Positions 1 through 7,263 of a DNA stretch of 31,261 nucleotides are shown here, in pieces. The stretch is from positions 1 to 31,261 of the forward strand of contig NZ_JBKHAQ010000024.1 of the NCBI RefSeq assembly GCF_046542825.1. The letters run 5' to 3'. Source of the DNA: Rhodosalinus sp046542825 (GTDB taxonomy: Bacteria > Pseudomonadota > Alphaproteobacteria > Rhodobacterales > Rhodobacteraceae). A model generated the notes under the pieces. It made no database searches and had not been told where the DNA came from. It saw only the letters and a list, made by a program, of their open reading frames with translations. Each line of letters begins with the position of its first letter. Position 1 is the first letter of the stretch. The position numbers were made by a program, and so were the translations under genes.

Positions 1-76
1 TGGTGCCGAGGGACGGAATCGAACCGCCGACACGACGATTTTCAGTCGTCTGCTCTACCAACTGAGCTACCTCGGC
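1..76 (-). tRNA. tRNA-Phe (GAA)
   Basis: The minus strand reads as a complete 76-nt tRNA with the 3' CCA encoded. The acceptor GCCGAGG pairs with CCTCGGC, the D-arm contains AGCTCAGTTGGTAGAGC, and the T-arm contains GGTTCGATTCC. The anticodon loop CTGAAAA places GAA as the anticodon, which decodes phenylalanine. The gene starts at the window edge, so its downstream region is not visible. Confidence 0.97.
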
Positions 77-203
77 CTCGCCGGCTGGGTTTAGTGCAGC
101 CTCGGGGGGGTGTCAACGCGGTTCCGGCAGGGTGTTCATCGGGGGAACGCAAGCCCTTGGGAGCGGGTTTGACGGATATGCCGCGTGCCCGGAGACCCGC
201 CCA

Positions 204-1118
204 ATGACCGCCCCCTTCGCTGTCGTCGTCAATCCCGCCTCCGGCGAGCCGGCCGGGCGCGAAGGCCGGACGGAACGGCTGCGCCGGCGCTTCGCGGAGG
301 CGGGCCTCGAGGCCGATATCCACCCCACCGGCCGCGGCCGGTCGCCGGGCGAGGCGGCGCGCGCCGCCGTCCGGTCCGGGGCTGCGACCGTGGTGGCGGC
401 GGGCGGCGACGGGACCGTGTCGGGCGTGGCCGATGCGCTGGTCGCCGCGCCCCGCCCCGCGCGGCTCGGGGTCGTCCCGCTGGGGACGTTCAACTACTTC
501 GCCCGCGGTCTCGGGCTGCCGCTCGACGAGGATCGGGCGATCGCGGTGCTTGCGGGCGGGCATCTGCGCGAAGTCCACCCGGGATGCGTCAACGGCAGGG
601 TGTTTCTCAACAACATGAGCCTTGGCCTCTATCCGTCCATTCTCGAGCGGCGGGAGGGGATCTATGCGCGCTGGGGCCGCTCCCGCATCGCGGCCTACTG
701 GTCCGTCGTGCTGGCGCTGGCCGGAATGCAGCGGCCCATGCGCCTGTCGCTGACCCTCGACGGGCGGACCCGCCGGCTGCGCACGCCACTTCTCTTCGTC
801 GCGCGGTCGGCCTTCCAGCTCGAGACCTACAATCTCGAGGGCGCCGAGGCCGTGCGCGCGGGCGGTCTTGCCGTCTTTGCCGCGAGCGGCACGCGGCGGC
901 GCGACCTGGCCCGTGCCGCGCTCGCCCTTGCGCGCGGCAAGCCGGAGCGCGGCGATCACTTCGCCCTTGGCACCGCGCGACGACTGGTCATCGGTACCGG
1001 GCGTTCCCGCAGCCTGGTCGCCCGCGACGGCGAGCGCGAATGGATGCAGACCCCCCTGCGCGTGGCGCCCGCGCGATCGGCGCTGGACGTGCATGTGCCG
1101 CAGGAAGACGCTGGATGA
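204..1118 (+). CDS. Diacylglycerol/lipid kinase family protein (DAGK catalytic domain)
   Basis: A 304-aa protein with the N-terminal kinase fold of the diacylglycerol kinase/YegS/sphingosine kinase family. It has an opening strand AVVVNPASG, the nucleotide-binding GGDGT at about residues 67-71, and the following PLGTFNYFARGLGLP segment. These proteins phosphorylate a lipid hydroxyl with ATP at the membrane; the substrate here is unknown. I chose ATG 204 because GGAGA lies 8 nt upstream and the protein then begins directly at the conserved strand; an in-frame ATG at 132 has no such site. It overlaps the phosphoesterase gene by 4 bases (ATGA), so the two are probably co-translated. Confidence 0.88.
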   Translation: MTAPFAVVVNPASGEPAGREGRTERLRRRFAEAGLEADIHPTGRGRSPGEAARAAVRSGAATVVAAGGDGTVSGVADALVAAPRPARLGVVPLGTFNYFARGLGLPLDEDRAIAVLAGGHLREVHPGCVNGRVFLNNMSLGLYPSILERREGIYARWGRSRIAAYWSVVLALAGMQRPMRLSLTLDGRTRRLRTPLLFVARSAFQLETYNLEGAEAVRAGGLAVFAASGTRRRDLARAALALARGKPERGDHFALGTARRLVIGTGRSRSLVARDGEREWMQTPLRVAPARSALDVHVPQEDAG

Positions 1119-1930
1119 GACGCATCGTTCATCTGTCCGACCTGCACTTCGGCCGCGAGACGCCGGAATTGCTGGCCCCCCTGCTCGCTGCCGTCCGCGA
1201 GGCAGAACCCGACCTGGTCGCGGTGACAGGCGACCTGACGCAGCGGGCGCGCCGCGCGCAGTTCGAGGCCGCCGCGCACTTTCTCGACGCCCTGCCCGCG
1301 CCGGTCCTCTGCGTGCCGGGCAACCACGACATCCCCCTCGACCGGCCCGACCTGCGTCTCCTGCGGCCCTTCGCCCGCTATCGCCGCCATGTTTCGCGCG
1401 ATCTTGCGCCGGTGTGGCAGGATCCGGCGCTGATGGTGCAGGGTCTGAACACCGCTGACCCCTTGGCCTGGCAGCGCGGGCGCGTGCGCCGGCGGCACCT
1501 GAGGCGCGCCTGCCGCGCGTTTCCCGGCTCGGGGCGGCTGAACGTGCTCCTCGCGCACCATCCCTTCGGCCAGTCGCCCGGCAGCGGCAAGAAACTTATG
1601 CGCAACGCGCGCCGTACGCTCGAGACGCTTGCCGACTGCGACGCACACCTCGTGCTGTCGGGACATCTCCACCGCTGGCTCGCGGAACCCTTCGTCGAGC
1701 GCAAGGGCGGCACCCGCGTTCTGCAGGTGCATGTCGGGACGGGTATCTCGACCCGGCACCGCGGACAGGGCAACGATTTCGCCGTGATCACGCTGGACGG
1801 CGGGCAGATCGGCGTGACGCGGATGCTCGCGGATCAGGGTCGTTTTCGCCGCGACGCGGGTTTCGCCTTTGTCCGCGGCGACTCTGGCTGGCGCACGAGT
1901 GCTGCCCCGGCGATCCCGCGCGAGAGCTAG
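1115..1930 (+). CDS. Metallophosphoesterase (calcineurin-like)
   Basis: A 271-aa protein with all the metal-binding blocks of the calcineurin-like phosphoesterase superfamily in order: HLSDLHFG at the N-terminus, TGDLTQ, PGNHD, the AHHP block and SGHLHR. These residues bind a two-metal centre that hydrolyses phosphoesters. The layout resembles small class III cyclic-nucleotide-phosphodiesterase-like proteins, but the substrate cannot be told. The start ATG overlaps the stop of the upstream lipid kinase (ATGA). A lipid kinase coupled to a phosphoesterase suggests a shared role in lipid or phosphate-ester turnover, which is inference. No clear terminator follows. Confidence 0.9.
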   Translation: MRRIVHLSDLHFGRETPELLAPLLAAVREAEPDLVAVTGDLTQRARRAQFEAAAHFLDALPAPVLCVPGNHDIPLDRPDLRLLRPFARYRRHVSRDLAPVWQDPALMVQGLNTADPLAWQRGRVRRRHLRRACRAFPGSGRLNVLLAHHPFGQSPGSGKKLMRNARRTLETLADCDAHLVLSGHLHRWLAEPFVERKGGTRVLQVHVGTGISTRHRGQGNDFAVITLDGGQIGVTRMLADQGRFRRDAGFAFVRGDSGWRTSAAPAIPRES

Positions 1931-2633
1931 ACCCGCGATCGGGCGATGGCGGCGCGGCGGAGCGCCGACGCGGCCTTGCCCGTGACGCGGTCGGCGATGC
2001 GGCGCGGCCGGCCGCCGCATAGGGCCCCCGGTCGGATGAAGGACCGTGGCGTTCAACAAGACGCGGCGCGCGGGCGGCTGCCCTTGGCTCCACAGGCCCG
2101 CGCGTTCGCTCCGGTGCTTCGGCCCATGGAAGGACGGTCGGTTCGGCACTTCGGCGGCCCGTTTTTGTTGCCAGCAAGGCCGCCCCGCAACGGCCGCCCC
2201 GTTGTGGCCCGGACGTGCCGGTGCCCCCGCCTGCCAAGCGCCGGCAGGGCCCACTGGCGGCGACATGCCCGCCATCTGTTCCATCGGGCGCAAGTGTCGC
2301 CAGCAGATTGCGCGACGACGACTGGGCGTCACGCAGATCGATATGCCAAACTCGTCATTCCTGACGAAGAACGCCCGGTCCGGCGCCGCCCGGCGCGCTA
2401 CCAGATGTCGCTTGACGGGGACGCGCATGGGCTACGACACGCAGCCGGAGGCGAGCCAATTCATCGTCGGGATCCGTGTCGAAGACCGCGACGGCGCGCC
2501 GCTTTCGGTGATCTACTCCGCCACGGGCGCGTCCGTCTTCCCGGACCGGAATACTCTGGGGCGGAGAAATACTCTGGGGCGGAGAATGCCGCGCGAGCGG
2601 CAGAGCGGGGGCAGCCCGCCGTCCCTTTCCCGC
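1931..2633. other. 700-bp stretch without a supportable gene
   Basis: This gap lies between the phosphoesterase stop and the ruvB stop (convergent genes). Long open frames exist on both strands, but they are stop-poor because of GC content and run on into ruvB or the phosphoesterase antisense. None has a convincing start site or a recognisable domain. The most protein-like piece is on the plus strand from about 2427 (MGYDTQPEASQF...), but its frame never stops before ruvB. The only clear structure is the 18-bp tandem duplication at 2550-2585. It may be decayed accessory DNA. Confidence 0.5.
2550..2585. repeat. Perfect tandem duplication of an 18-mer downstream of ruvB
   Basis: The unit AATACTCTGGGGCGGAGA occurs twice without a mismatch and without a spacer. 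On the minus strand, the ruvB sense strand, it reads CCCCAGAGTATTTC, close to the CCCCGGGGTATTTC core of the repeats near 13.1 kb and 14.4 kb. It may therefore be a duplicated relative of that intergenic motif rather than an independent repeat. Confidence 0.8.
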
Positions 2634-3665
2634 TCAATCCTCGAAAAGCCCGGGCTGGCCCGGCGGCGCAGGCGGCGCGAGGCCCAGGTGCGTCCAGCCG
2701 CGCTGCGCCAGCATCCGCCCGCGCGGCGTGCGCTGGATCAGCCCCTGCTGCAGCAGGTAGGGCTCGATCACCTCCTCGAGCGCGTCGCGGCTTTCCGACA
2801 GCGCGGCCGAGATCGTCTCGATCCCCACAGGGCCGCCCATGTAGCTCTCCGCGATCAGCCGCAGGTAGCGGCGATCGGCCGAATCGAGGCCCAGCCCGTC
2901 CACCCCCAACCGTGTCAGTGCGCCGTCGGCAAGCGCGCGGGTCACCCGCCCGTCGCCCTCGACCACGGCGAAATCCACCACCCGGCGCAAGAGCCGCCCG
3001 GCGATGCGCGGGGTGCCGCGCGCGCGGCGCGCGATCTCCTCCGCGCCGGCCCGGTCGGCCGGAACGCCCAGCTTCACGGCGTTGCGGGCGACGATCTCGG
3101 TCAGCTCTTCGGCGGCATAGAATTCCAGCCGCACGGGGATGCCGAAGCGATCGCGCAGCGGCGTGGTCAACAGCCCCAGCCGCGTGGTCGCCCCTACCAG
3201 CGTGAAGGGCTGCAGCTCGATCCGCACGGTGCGCGCCGCCGGCCCCTCGCCGATCACGAGATCGAGCTCGAAATCCTCCATCGCCGGGTAGAGGATCTCC
3301 TCGACCACCGGGTTCAGCCGGTGAATCTCGTCGATGAAAAGGACGTCGCGCGCCTCGAGATTGGTGAGAATCGCGGCCAGATCGCCGGCCCTGGCCAGCA
3401 CCGGCCCGCTCGTCATGCGGAAGTTGACACCCAGTTCGCGCGCGACGATCTGCGCGAGGGTGGTCTTGCCAAGGCCCGGCGGACCGAAGAACAGCGTGTG
3501 ATCCATCGCCTCGCCGCGCTGGCGGGCGGAGTCGAGAAAGACGCGCAGGTTCGCCCGCGCCTCCGCCTGACCGATGAACTCCGACAGCGCGAGCGGCCGC
3601 AGCGCACGGTCCGCATCGCCCGCCTGAGGTTCGGGGCGCAGGGTGGGATCGGGGCCCGCCGTCAT
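2634..3665 (-). CDS. ruvB: Holliday junction branch migration helicase RuvB
   Basis: A 343-aa AAA+ ATPase of normal RuvB length. The N-terminal LSEFIGQ block precedes Walker A GPPGLGKTT (residues 61-69) and Walker B with DEIH (112-115), followed by the sensor-I GATTR motif and the C-terminal winged-helix with the DxxGLD..D..YL pattern. RuvB hexamers pump DNA through the RuvA-held four-way junction, and RuvC then cuts. It is the third gene of ruvC-ruvA-ruvB. It is separated from ruvA by 70 bp, almost all of it a structured repeat whose last bases supply the GGAAGAG placed just before the start codon. Confidence 0.98.
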   Translation of the reverse strand: MTAGPDPTLRPEPQAGDADRALRPLALSEFIGQAEARANLRVFLDSARQRGEAMDHTLFFGPPGLGKTTLAQIVARELGVNFRMTSGPVLARAGDLAAILTNLEARDVLFIDEIHRLNPVVEEILYPAMEDFELDLVIGEGPAARTVRIELQPFTLVGATTRLGLLTTPLRDRFGIPVRLEFYAAEELTEIVARNAVKLGVPADRAGAEEIARRARGTPRIAGRLLRRVVDFAVVEGDGRVTRALADGALTRLGVDGLGLDSADRRYLRLIAESYMGGPVGIETISAALSESRDALEEVIEPYLLQQGLIQRTPRGRMLAQRGWTHLGLAPPAPPGQPGLFED

Positions 3666-3725
3666 CGCTCTTCCAGCCCGTGCGGGCTGTCATCGCGAAG
3701 AGGACCCGTGAGGGACCGATGAGCG
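3666..3725 (-). repeat. 60-bp multi-hairpin repeat, copy A (ruvA-ruvB spacer)
   Basis: Read on the minus strand this begins CGCTCATCGGTCCCTCACGG and ends GAAGAGCG. Its first 33 bases match copy B (18731-18788) with one mismatch and two single-base insertions; the rest matches at about two of three positions. The ends CGCTC/GAGCG are complementary and enclose smaller hairpins (GGTCCC/GGGTCC, AGCCC/GGGCT). The copy directly abuts the ruvB start codon, so any structure in the mRNA would sit on the ruvB ribosome-binding site. Confidence 0.8.
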
Positions 3726-3735
3726 CGCATCTCTC

Positions 3736-4398
3736 CTATCCCTTCGGCGCCAGCCGCCCGAGCGCGGCGCGGATCAGCGCGGCGGTGTCGGCCTCCGGCG
3801 TCTCGTGCTGCGCCTCGGCGACGGCGGCCGCCGCCTCGCCGGGGGCGTAGCCCAGATTGCCCAGCGCCGACAGCGCCTCTGCCCGCGCGGGCGCCGAGGT
3901 GACGGGGCGCGTCGCAGGTGCAACCGCAGGCCCCGCCGCGTCGGCTGCAACAGGCGCTGTCGGTTCGGAGACCCCCGCGTGATCCAGCGCCATGACCCCC
4001 GGCGCCTTGTCGCGCAGTTCGTTGACCACGCGCTGCGCCGTCTTGGGACCGATCCCCTTCGCCGCCTTGATCGCGGACCAGTCGCCCAGCGCCACCGCAC
4101 GGCTCACCCCGTCCGCGCCCAGCGCGCCCAGGATCGCCAGCGAGGCCTTGGCCCCCACCCCCTGCACCCGCATCAGCAGGCGGTGCCATTCCCGTTCGCC
4201 CAGCGTGAGAAAGCCGTAGAGCTGCAGCAGGTCCTCGCGCACCAGCAGATCGGTCCAGAGCGCCACCGCCTCGCCCGGTCCCGGCAGCGCGCCCAGGGTG
4301 CGCTCCGAGCAGTGCACCACATAGCCCACGCCGCGCACATCGATCAGCACGTGATCCTCCGCGCGATACTCGATCCGCCCGGCAAGCCGCCCGATCAT
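3736..4398 (-). CDS. ruvA: Holliday junction DNA helicase subunit RuvA
   Basis: A 220-aa protein. The N-terminal OB-fold begins MIGRLAGRIEY with the VGYVV strand. Two helix-hairpin-helix motifs follow, at VQGVGAKASLAILG and AKGIGPKTAQRVVNEL. A variable Ala/Pro/Thr-rich linker leads to the C-terminal RuvB-binding domain (LSALGNLGYAPGEAAAAV). RuvA tetramers clamp the Holliday junction and load RuvB. The start ATG overlaps the ruvC stop (ATGA), so ruvC and ruvA are translationally coupled. The linker is somewhat long and Ala/Thr-rich, which is usual for high-GC alphaproteobacteria. Confidence 0.97.
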   Translation of the reverse strand: MIGRLAGRIEYRAEDHVLIDVRGVGYVVHCSERTLGALPGPGEAVALWTDLLVREDLLQLYGFLTLGEREWHRLLMRVQGVGAKASLAILGALGADGVSRAVALGDWSAIKAAKGIGPKTAQRVVNELRDKAPGVMALDHAGVSEPTAPVAADAAGPAVAPATRPVTSAPARAEALSALGNLGYAPGEAAAAVAEAQHETPEADTAALIRAALGRLAPKG

Positions 4399-4895
4399 CG
4401 CGCCGCCCCCGCCAGCGCGTGCAGCCGACGGCCCCGCGCGTGATGGGCATGGCAGATCGCCACCGCCAGCGCATCCGCGGCATCAGGCCCCGCAAGCCGC
4501 ACGCCGGGCAATTGCATCCGCACCATGTGCTGGACCTGCTCCTTCGCCGCATGACCCACGCCCACGACGGTCTTCTTCACCTGGTTGGGCGCGTATTCGT
4601 CCACGGGGAGCCCTGCCTGCGCCGGCACCAGCAGCGCGATGCCGCGCGCCTGTCCCAGCTTCAGGGTGCCGGCCGCGTCCTTGTTGACGAAGGTCTGCTC
4701 GACCGCGGCGCAATCGGGGGCGAAGCGCGCGACGATATCGGCAAGCTGCGTGTGCAGCGCAAGCAGGCGTGCCGCCAGATCGCCCTCGCCCGAGAGGCAG
4801 TGCCCGTTGCCAAGGTGCGAAAGGCGCCCACCCTCGGCCTCGATCACCCCCCACCCGAGGGTGCGCAAGCCCGGATCGATCCCCAGAACCCGCAT
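4395..4895 (-). CDS. ruvC: Crossover junction endodeoxyribonuclease RuvC
   Basis: A 166-aa RNase H-fold resolvase. All four acidic residues that bind the two catalytic Mg2+ ions are present: D7 (VLGIDPGLRTLGWG), E66 (AVEQTF), and D138/D141 (GPDAADALA). The conserved KKTVVGVGHAAKEQV segment contributes to junction binding. It cleaves Holliday junctions held by RuvAB. It is the first gene of the ruvCAB operon. A candidate LexA-type site lies 34-49 bases upstream of its start codon. Confidence 0.97.
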   Translation of the reverse strand: MRVLGIDPGLRTLGWGVIEAEGGRLSHLGNGHCLSGEGDLAARLLALHTQLADIVARFAPDCAAVEQTFVNKDAAGTLKLGQARGIALLVPAQAGLPVDEYAPNQVKKTVVGVGHAAKEQVQHMVRMQLPGVRLAGPDAADALAVAICHAHHARGRRLHALAGAAR

Positions 4896-4929
4896 GTACG
4901 CCCCTGCCTGTTGCTTTTCCGACGCACTA

Positions 4930-4944
4930 GCACGAAACGCGAAC
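4930..4944 (-). promoter_or_regulatory. Candidate SOS (LexA) box upstream of ruvC
   Basis: The minus strand reads GTTC-GCGTTTC-GTGC, and the plus strand GCAC-N7-GAAC. The alphaproteobacterial LexA consensus is GTTC-N7-GTTC, so 7 of 8 defined bases match. The position shortly upstream of ruvC fits damage-inducible control of ruvCAB, which is known in several alphaproteobacteria. One mismatch in so short a motif makes this suggestive only. Confidence 0.4.
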
Positions 4945-4983
4945 GCCCGCCAATGGGGAAAGCGGCCGTGGCCTGTTTGCGAC

Positions 4984-5009
4984 GCCGGTGTCGCGCTTGG
5001 GACACCGGC
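4984..5009. repeat. Perfect 9-bp inverted repeat in the ruvC/DUF1127 intergenic region
   Basis: GCCGGTGTC and GACACCGGC are separated by 8 nt. No T-tract follows on either strand, so it is not a classical terminator. It lies in the 325-bp divergent spacer between ruvC (minus) and the DUF1127 gene (plus) and could be an operator or a 5' UTR hairpin. The rest of the spacer holds the LexA candidate and a possible promoter, and no gene. Confidence 0.6.
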
Positions 5010-5137
5010 CGTCCGAAAGCGACACGCCGAGGCCCGGAGACGACAGGAATAAAGCGGATTTTTGCCGGGAATTCAGAGTATTGCATCGTGTCAAGAGGCA
5101 TGTCGCCGCTGCATGTGACCCATGCAAAAAATGCTCA

Positions 5138-5166
5138 TTGTGCGGTCGCGCCGGCCCGCCTAACTG
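5138..5166 (+). promoter_or_regulatory. Possible sigma-70-type promoter for the DUF1127 gene
   Basis: TTGTGC and TAACTG are separated by exactly 17 nt and lie about 55 nt upstream of the start codon. Each hexamer keeps only part of the TTGACA/TATAAT consensus, so this is a weak match in a spacer that must contain some promoter. Confidence 0.28.
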
Positions 5167-5220
5167 CGTCCTGTCAGACACAGGAGCACGCAGGCTCCGC
5201 GCAGGCACAGGAGGCTGGAA

Positions 5221-5421
5221 ATGGCTGCATTCGACACCGCCCGTACAACCTACGGCAAGCCGGCCGTGCCCGGCCGCATGTCGTTCGGATTCCCCGGAAT
5301 GCTGGGGGCGCTGGCGGCATGGAACGACGCACGCGTCACCCGCAAGGCTCTCTCGAAGCTCAGCGACCGGGAACTCGAGGATATCGGCCTGACCCGCGGG
5401 GAAATCGACCGGATCGGCTGA
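5221..5421 (+). CDS. DUF1127 domain-containing small protein
   Basis: A 66-aa basic protein ending in the typical DUF1127 (YjiS-like) block: W..ARVTRKALSKLSDRELEDIGLTRGEIDRI at residues 34-65. The N-terminal 33 residues are a variable extension. In Rhodobacter and Agrobacterium, small DUF1127 proteins are described as RNA-associated regulators linked to stress and phosphate or carbon metabolism; whether this one does the same is inference. A strong AGGAGG lies 6 nt before the ATG and a good Rho-independent terminator follows, so it is a single-gene transcript. Confidence 0.92.
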   Translation: MAAFDTARTTYGKPAVPGRMSFGFPGMLGALAAWNDARVTRKALSKLSDRELEDIGLTRGEIDRIG

Positions 5422-5468
5422 TTCAACGCCGGTGCGCGCGCCGGCGGTGACAGGACGACACGCGCGAG

Positions 5469-5498
5469 GCCCGGCCGGATCGGCTGGGCTTTCGCTTG
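5469..5498 (+). terminator. Rho-independent terminator after the DUF1127 gene
   Basis: GCCCGGCCG, loop GAT, CGGCTGGGC form a 9-bp stem with one G-U pair, followed immediately by TTTCGCTTGT. It lies about 50 nt downstream of the DUF1127 stop and before the convergent gene ending at 5544. Confidence 0.72.
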
Positions 5499-5543
5499 TC
5501 CGGGACAGTGACGCACCGGAAGAATCGCGCCGGACGATGGATG

Positions 5544-5882
5544 TCAGTTCAGGAACGGCCAGAGTTGCGCGGCGACCCATTCGGTCGCCGGGTCGATCTC
5601 CATCGCCCAGGCGCCGCCCTGTTCGATGACGGTGCCCGAACGCAGCAGGGCGAGACGGTCCTCGTAGAGTTCCTGCCCGAGGTGGGCCAGAACCAGCCCC
5701 TTGAACACGACGAACCCGGCCGCGACAAGCAACAGGCCGCGCAGCGGCAGCCTCAGCCCCCGGCGCTTCGGGCGGAACGTGACCAGGCCGGTGCTGTCGA
5801 TGTAGGGCACCGCGCCGCGCGACAGACGGCGGTTTCTGCGCTGAATACGCCGCAGGCGCTCGTCGAATTCGATTTGGGCCAT
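5544..5882 (-). CDS. Hypothetical protein with one membrane segment
   Basis: A 112-aa protein. The N-terminus is strongly basic (FDERLRRIQRRNRRLSRG, then RPKRRGLRLPLR), one hydrophobic helix follows at about residues 49-66 (GLLLVAAGFVVFKGLVLA), and the C-terminal half has about 45 soluble residues. By charge distribution the N-terminus should face the cytoplasm. I do not recognise a named family, though the composition is like conserved small membrane proteins of this bacterial family. GGAGG precedes the ATG, and a 7-bp hairpin (ATACCGG/CCGGTAT, 5894-5913) lies just upstream of that ribosome-binding site. It follows prmA on the same strand with a 103-bp gap. Confidence 0.8.
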   Translation of the reverse strand: MAQIEFDERLRRIQRRNRRLSRGAVPYIDSTGLVTFRPKRRGLRLPLRGLLLVAAGFVVFKGLVLAHLGQELYEDRLALLRSGTVIEQGGAWAMEIDPATEWVAAQLWPFLN

Positions 5883-5985
5883 GGCAGCCTCCGATACCGG
5901 CCCCCACCGGTATGCTCCTCATGTCGGCCGAAAATGTGGCAAGAATGGGGCAAACGTGTCAATTGCCCAGAAGATTGCGGGTGAA

Positions 5986-6858
5986 TTATGACATCTTTCG
6001 GAACTGCAGGGTAATCCAATCTACAATTCTTTCACTCTTCTCGAGACTGAAGCCGTGGCGTGCATAATGCGCCGCCACATCGTCGCCTTGTTCGGTGAGA
6101 AGTCCCGAGAGAATCAGTCGCCCGCGGGGCGAACAATGCGCCGCCATGTCCGGCGCCAGCGCGATGAGGGGCGCTTTCAGGATATTCGCGACAATCAGGT
6201 CGAAGGGCGCCGCCGCCGCCAGGTCGGGATGCCGGAACCCCTCTGCCACGCGGCAGGCAACGCGGCCCGCGAGCCCGTTTGCCGCAAGATTGGCCTCGGC
6301 GACCTCCACCGCGACCGGGTCCATGTCCGAGGCGATCACCCGCGCCTCCGGCCAGAGCCGCGCCGCCGCCATCGCCAACACCGCGGTGCCGCAGCCGATA
6401 TCCGCGACCCGCGCGGGCGGCGGTGCGTCGGACAGGGCGTCCAGCGCCCGCAGGCAGCCCTGTGTCGTGCCGTGGTGCCCGGTGCCGAAGGCCATGCTCG
6501 CCTCGATCAGCAGCGGCTCGGCATCTTCCGGCACACCGTCGGCGTCGTGCGATCCGTGCACGAAGAACCGGCCCGCCACCACCGGCGCAAGTTCGCGCCG
6601 GACATGCGCGACCCAGTCGGTCTCCGGCAACACCGAGACCGTGAAGCGCGCCGCGCCATGTGCCGCGGCCAGCAGCGCCAGCGCCACCTCATCCGGTGCC
6701 GCGTCGAAATAGGCCCCCACCTCCCACAGGCCCGAGCCATCCTCGATCTCGAAGACGCCGACCCCGGTGGGCGCGGGCTCCAGCGCCTCCAGCGCCTCGC
6801 CCAGTGCCTCGGCGGCATCGCGGCCCGAGAGAGTGGTCAGCGCGGTATAGGTGGGCAT
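5986..6858 (-). CDS. prmA: Ribosomal protein L11 methyltransferase PrmA
   Basis: A 290-aa class I SAM-dependent methyltransferase of usual PrmA length. The N-terminal substrate-recognition domain (about 1-115) leads to the family signature EASMAFGTGHHGTT at about 128-141. The SAM-binding motif VADIGCGTAVLAMAAA, an acidic SDMDPVAV strand end and the catalytic-loop motif VANIL follow. PrmA trimethylates ribosomal protein L11. The gene ends in TAA. The region upstream of its start (6859-7263) is non-coding. Confidence 0.95.
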   Translation of the reverse strand: MPTYTALTTLSGRDAAEALGEALEALEPAPTGVGVFEIEDGSGLWEVGAYFDAAPDEVALALLAAAHGAARFTVSVLPETDWVAHVRRELAPVVAGRFFVHGSHDADGVPEDAEPLLIEASMAFGTGHHGTTQGCLRALDALSDAPPPARVADIGCGTAVLAMAAARLWPEARVIASDMDPVAVEVAEANLAANGLAGRVACRVAEGFRHPDLAAAAPFDLIVANILKAPLIALAPDMAAHCSPRGRLILSGLLTEQGDDVAAHYARHGFSLEKSERIVDWITLQFRKMS

Positions 6859-7263
6859 GGATGATCTCCGCTAGGGGGGGCTGGAGGCTCGTGGCAGCGA
6901 CGGTGACCAACGTCAAGCGGGGCGCTCGCCCTGCGCGATACATCGACGCCTGCCGCGGCGCCCGGGCGTTCCGGCGCAAGTCATGCGGGCTGCGCCAGCC
7001 GGTCCGCAACCGCCGAAGTCCCGCATCTCAGGTCGCGGGCGCGGCACCCATCGGCGCTGCACCACAGACAGCGCGGCGTTCGCAACCGGTGGCCGGCACA
7101 CCTTCGAAGGGCGACATAGGCTGCCACCCGCAGAGCCCCGGACGCCGGACCCCAGGCACCGGGCCGGCGGTCATTTTCGCGCAACGTGATCTGCATCAAG
7201 GCGGCGACCTCCCGGACATGGCACGAACCGCCCTGTCCGGCCCTGTGCGACGGAGGCGGCGAC
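6859..7263. other. 405-bp divergent spacer between prmA and the YeeE/YedE gene
   Basis: I see no supportable gene here. Short frames are open on both strands, but none has a good start site or recognisable content. Promoters for the two divergent genes must lie here, yet no clear -35/-10 pair stands out. A run of seven Gs (about 6874-6880) lies just upstream of prmA. The last bases (CGGAGGCGG at 7251-7259) hold the ribosome-binding site of the transporter gene. Confidence 0.5.

Noticed and set aside
956..2428. 490-codon open frame on the minus strand across the phosphoesterase gene
   Set aside because: It is antisense to a well-supported gene, has no recognisable domain and owes its length to high GC.
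2427..2633. Possible small gene starting MGYDTQPEASQF
   Set aside because: The frame has no stop before ruvB and merges with antisense sequence; no convincing ribosome-binding site. Only noted as part of the gap.
5422..5543. CcsR-type small RNAs, which follow a DUF1127 gene in Rhodobacter sphaeroides
   Set aside because: No repeated hairpins with CCUCCUCCC-like loops are present; only a single terminator is seen.
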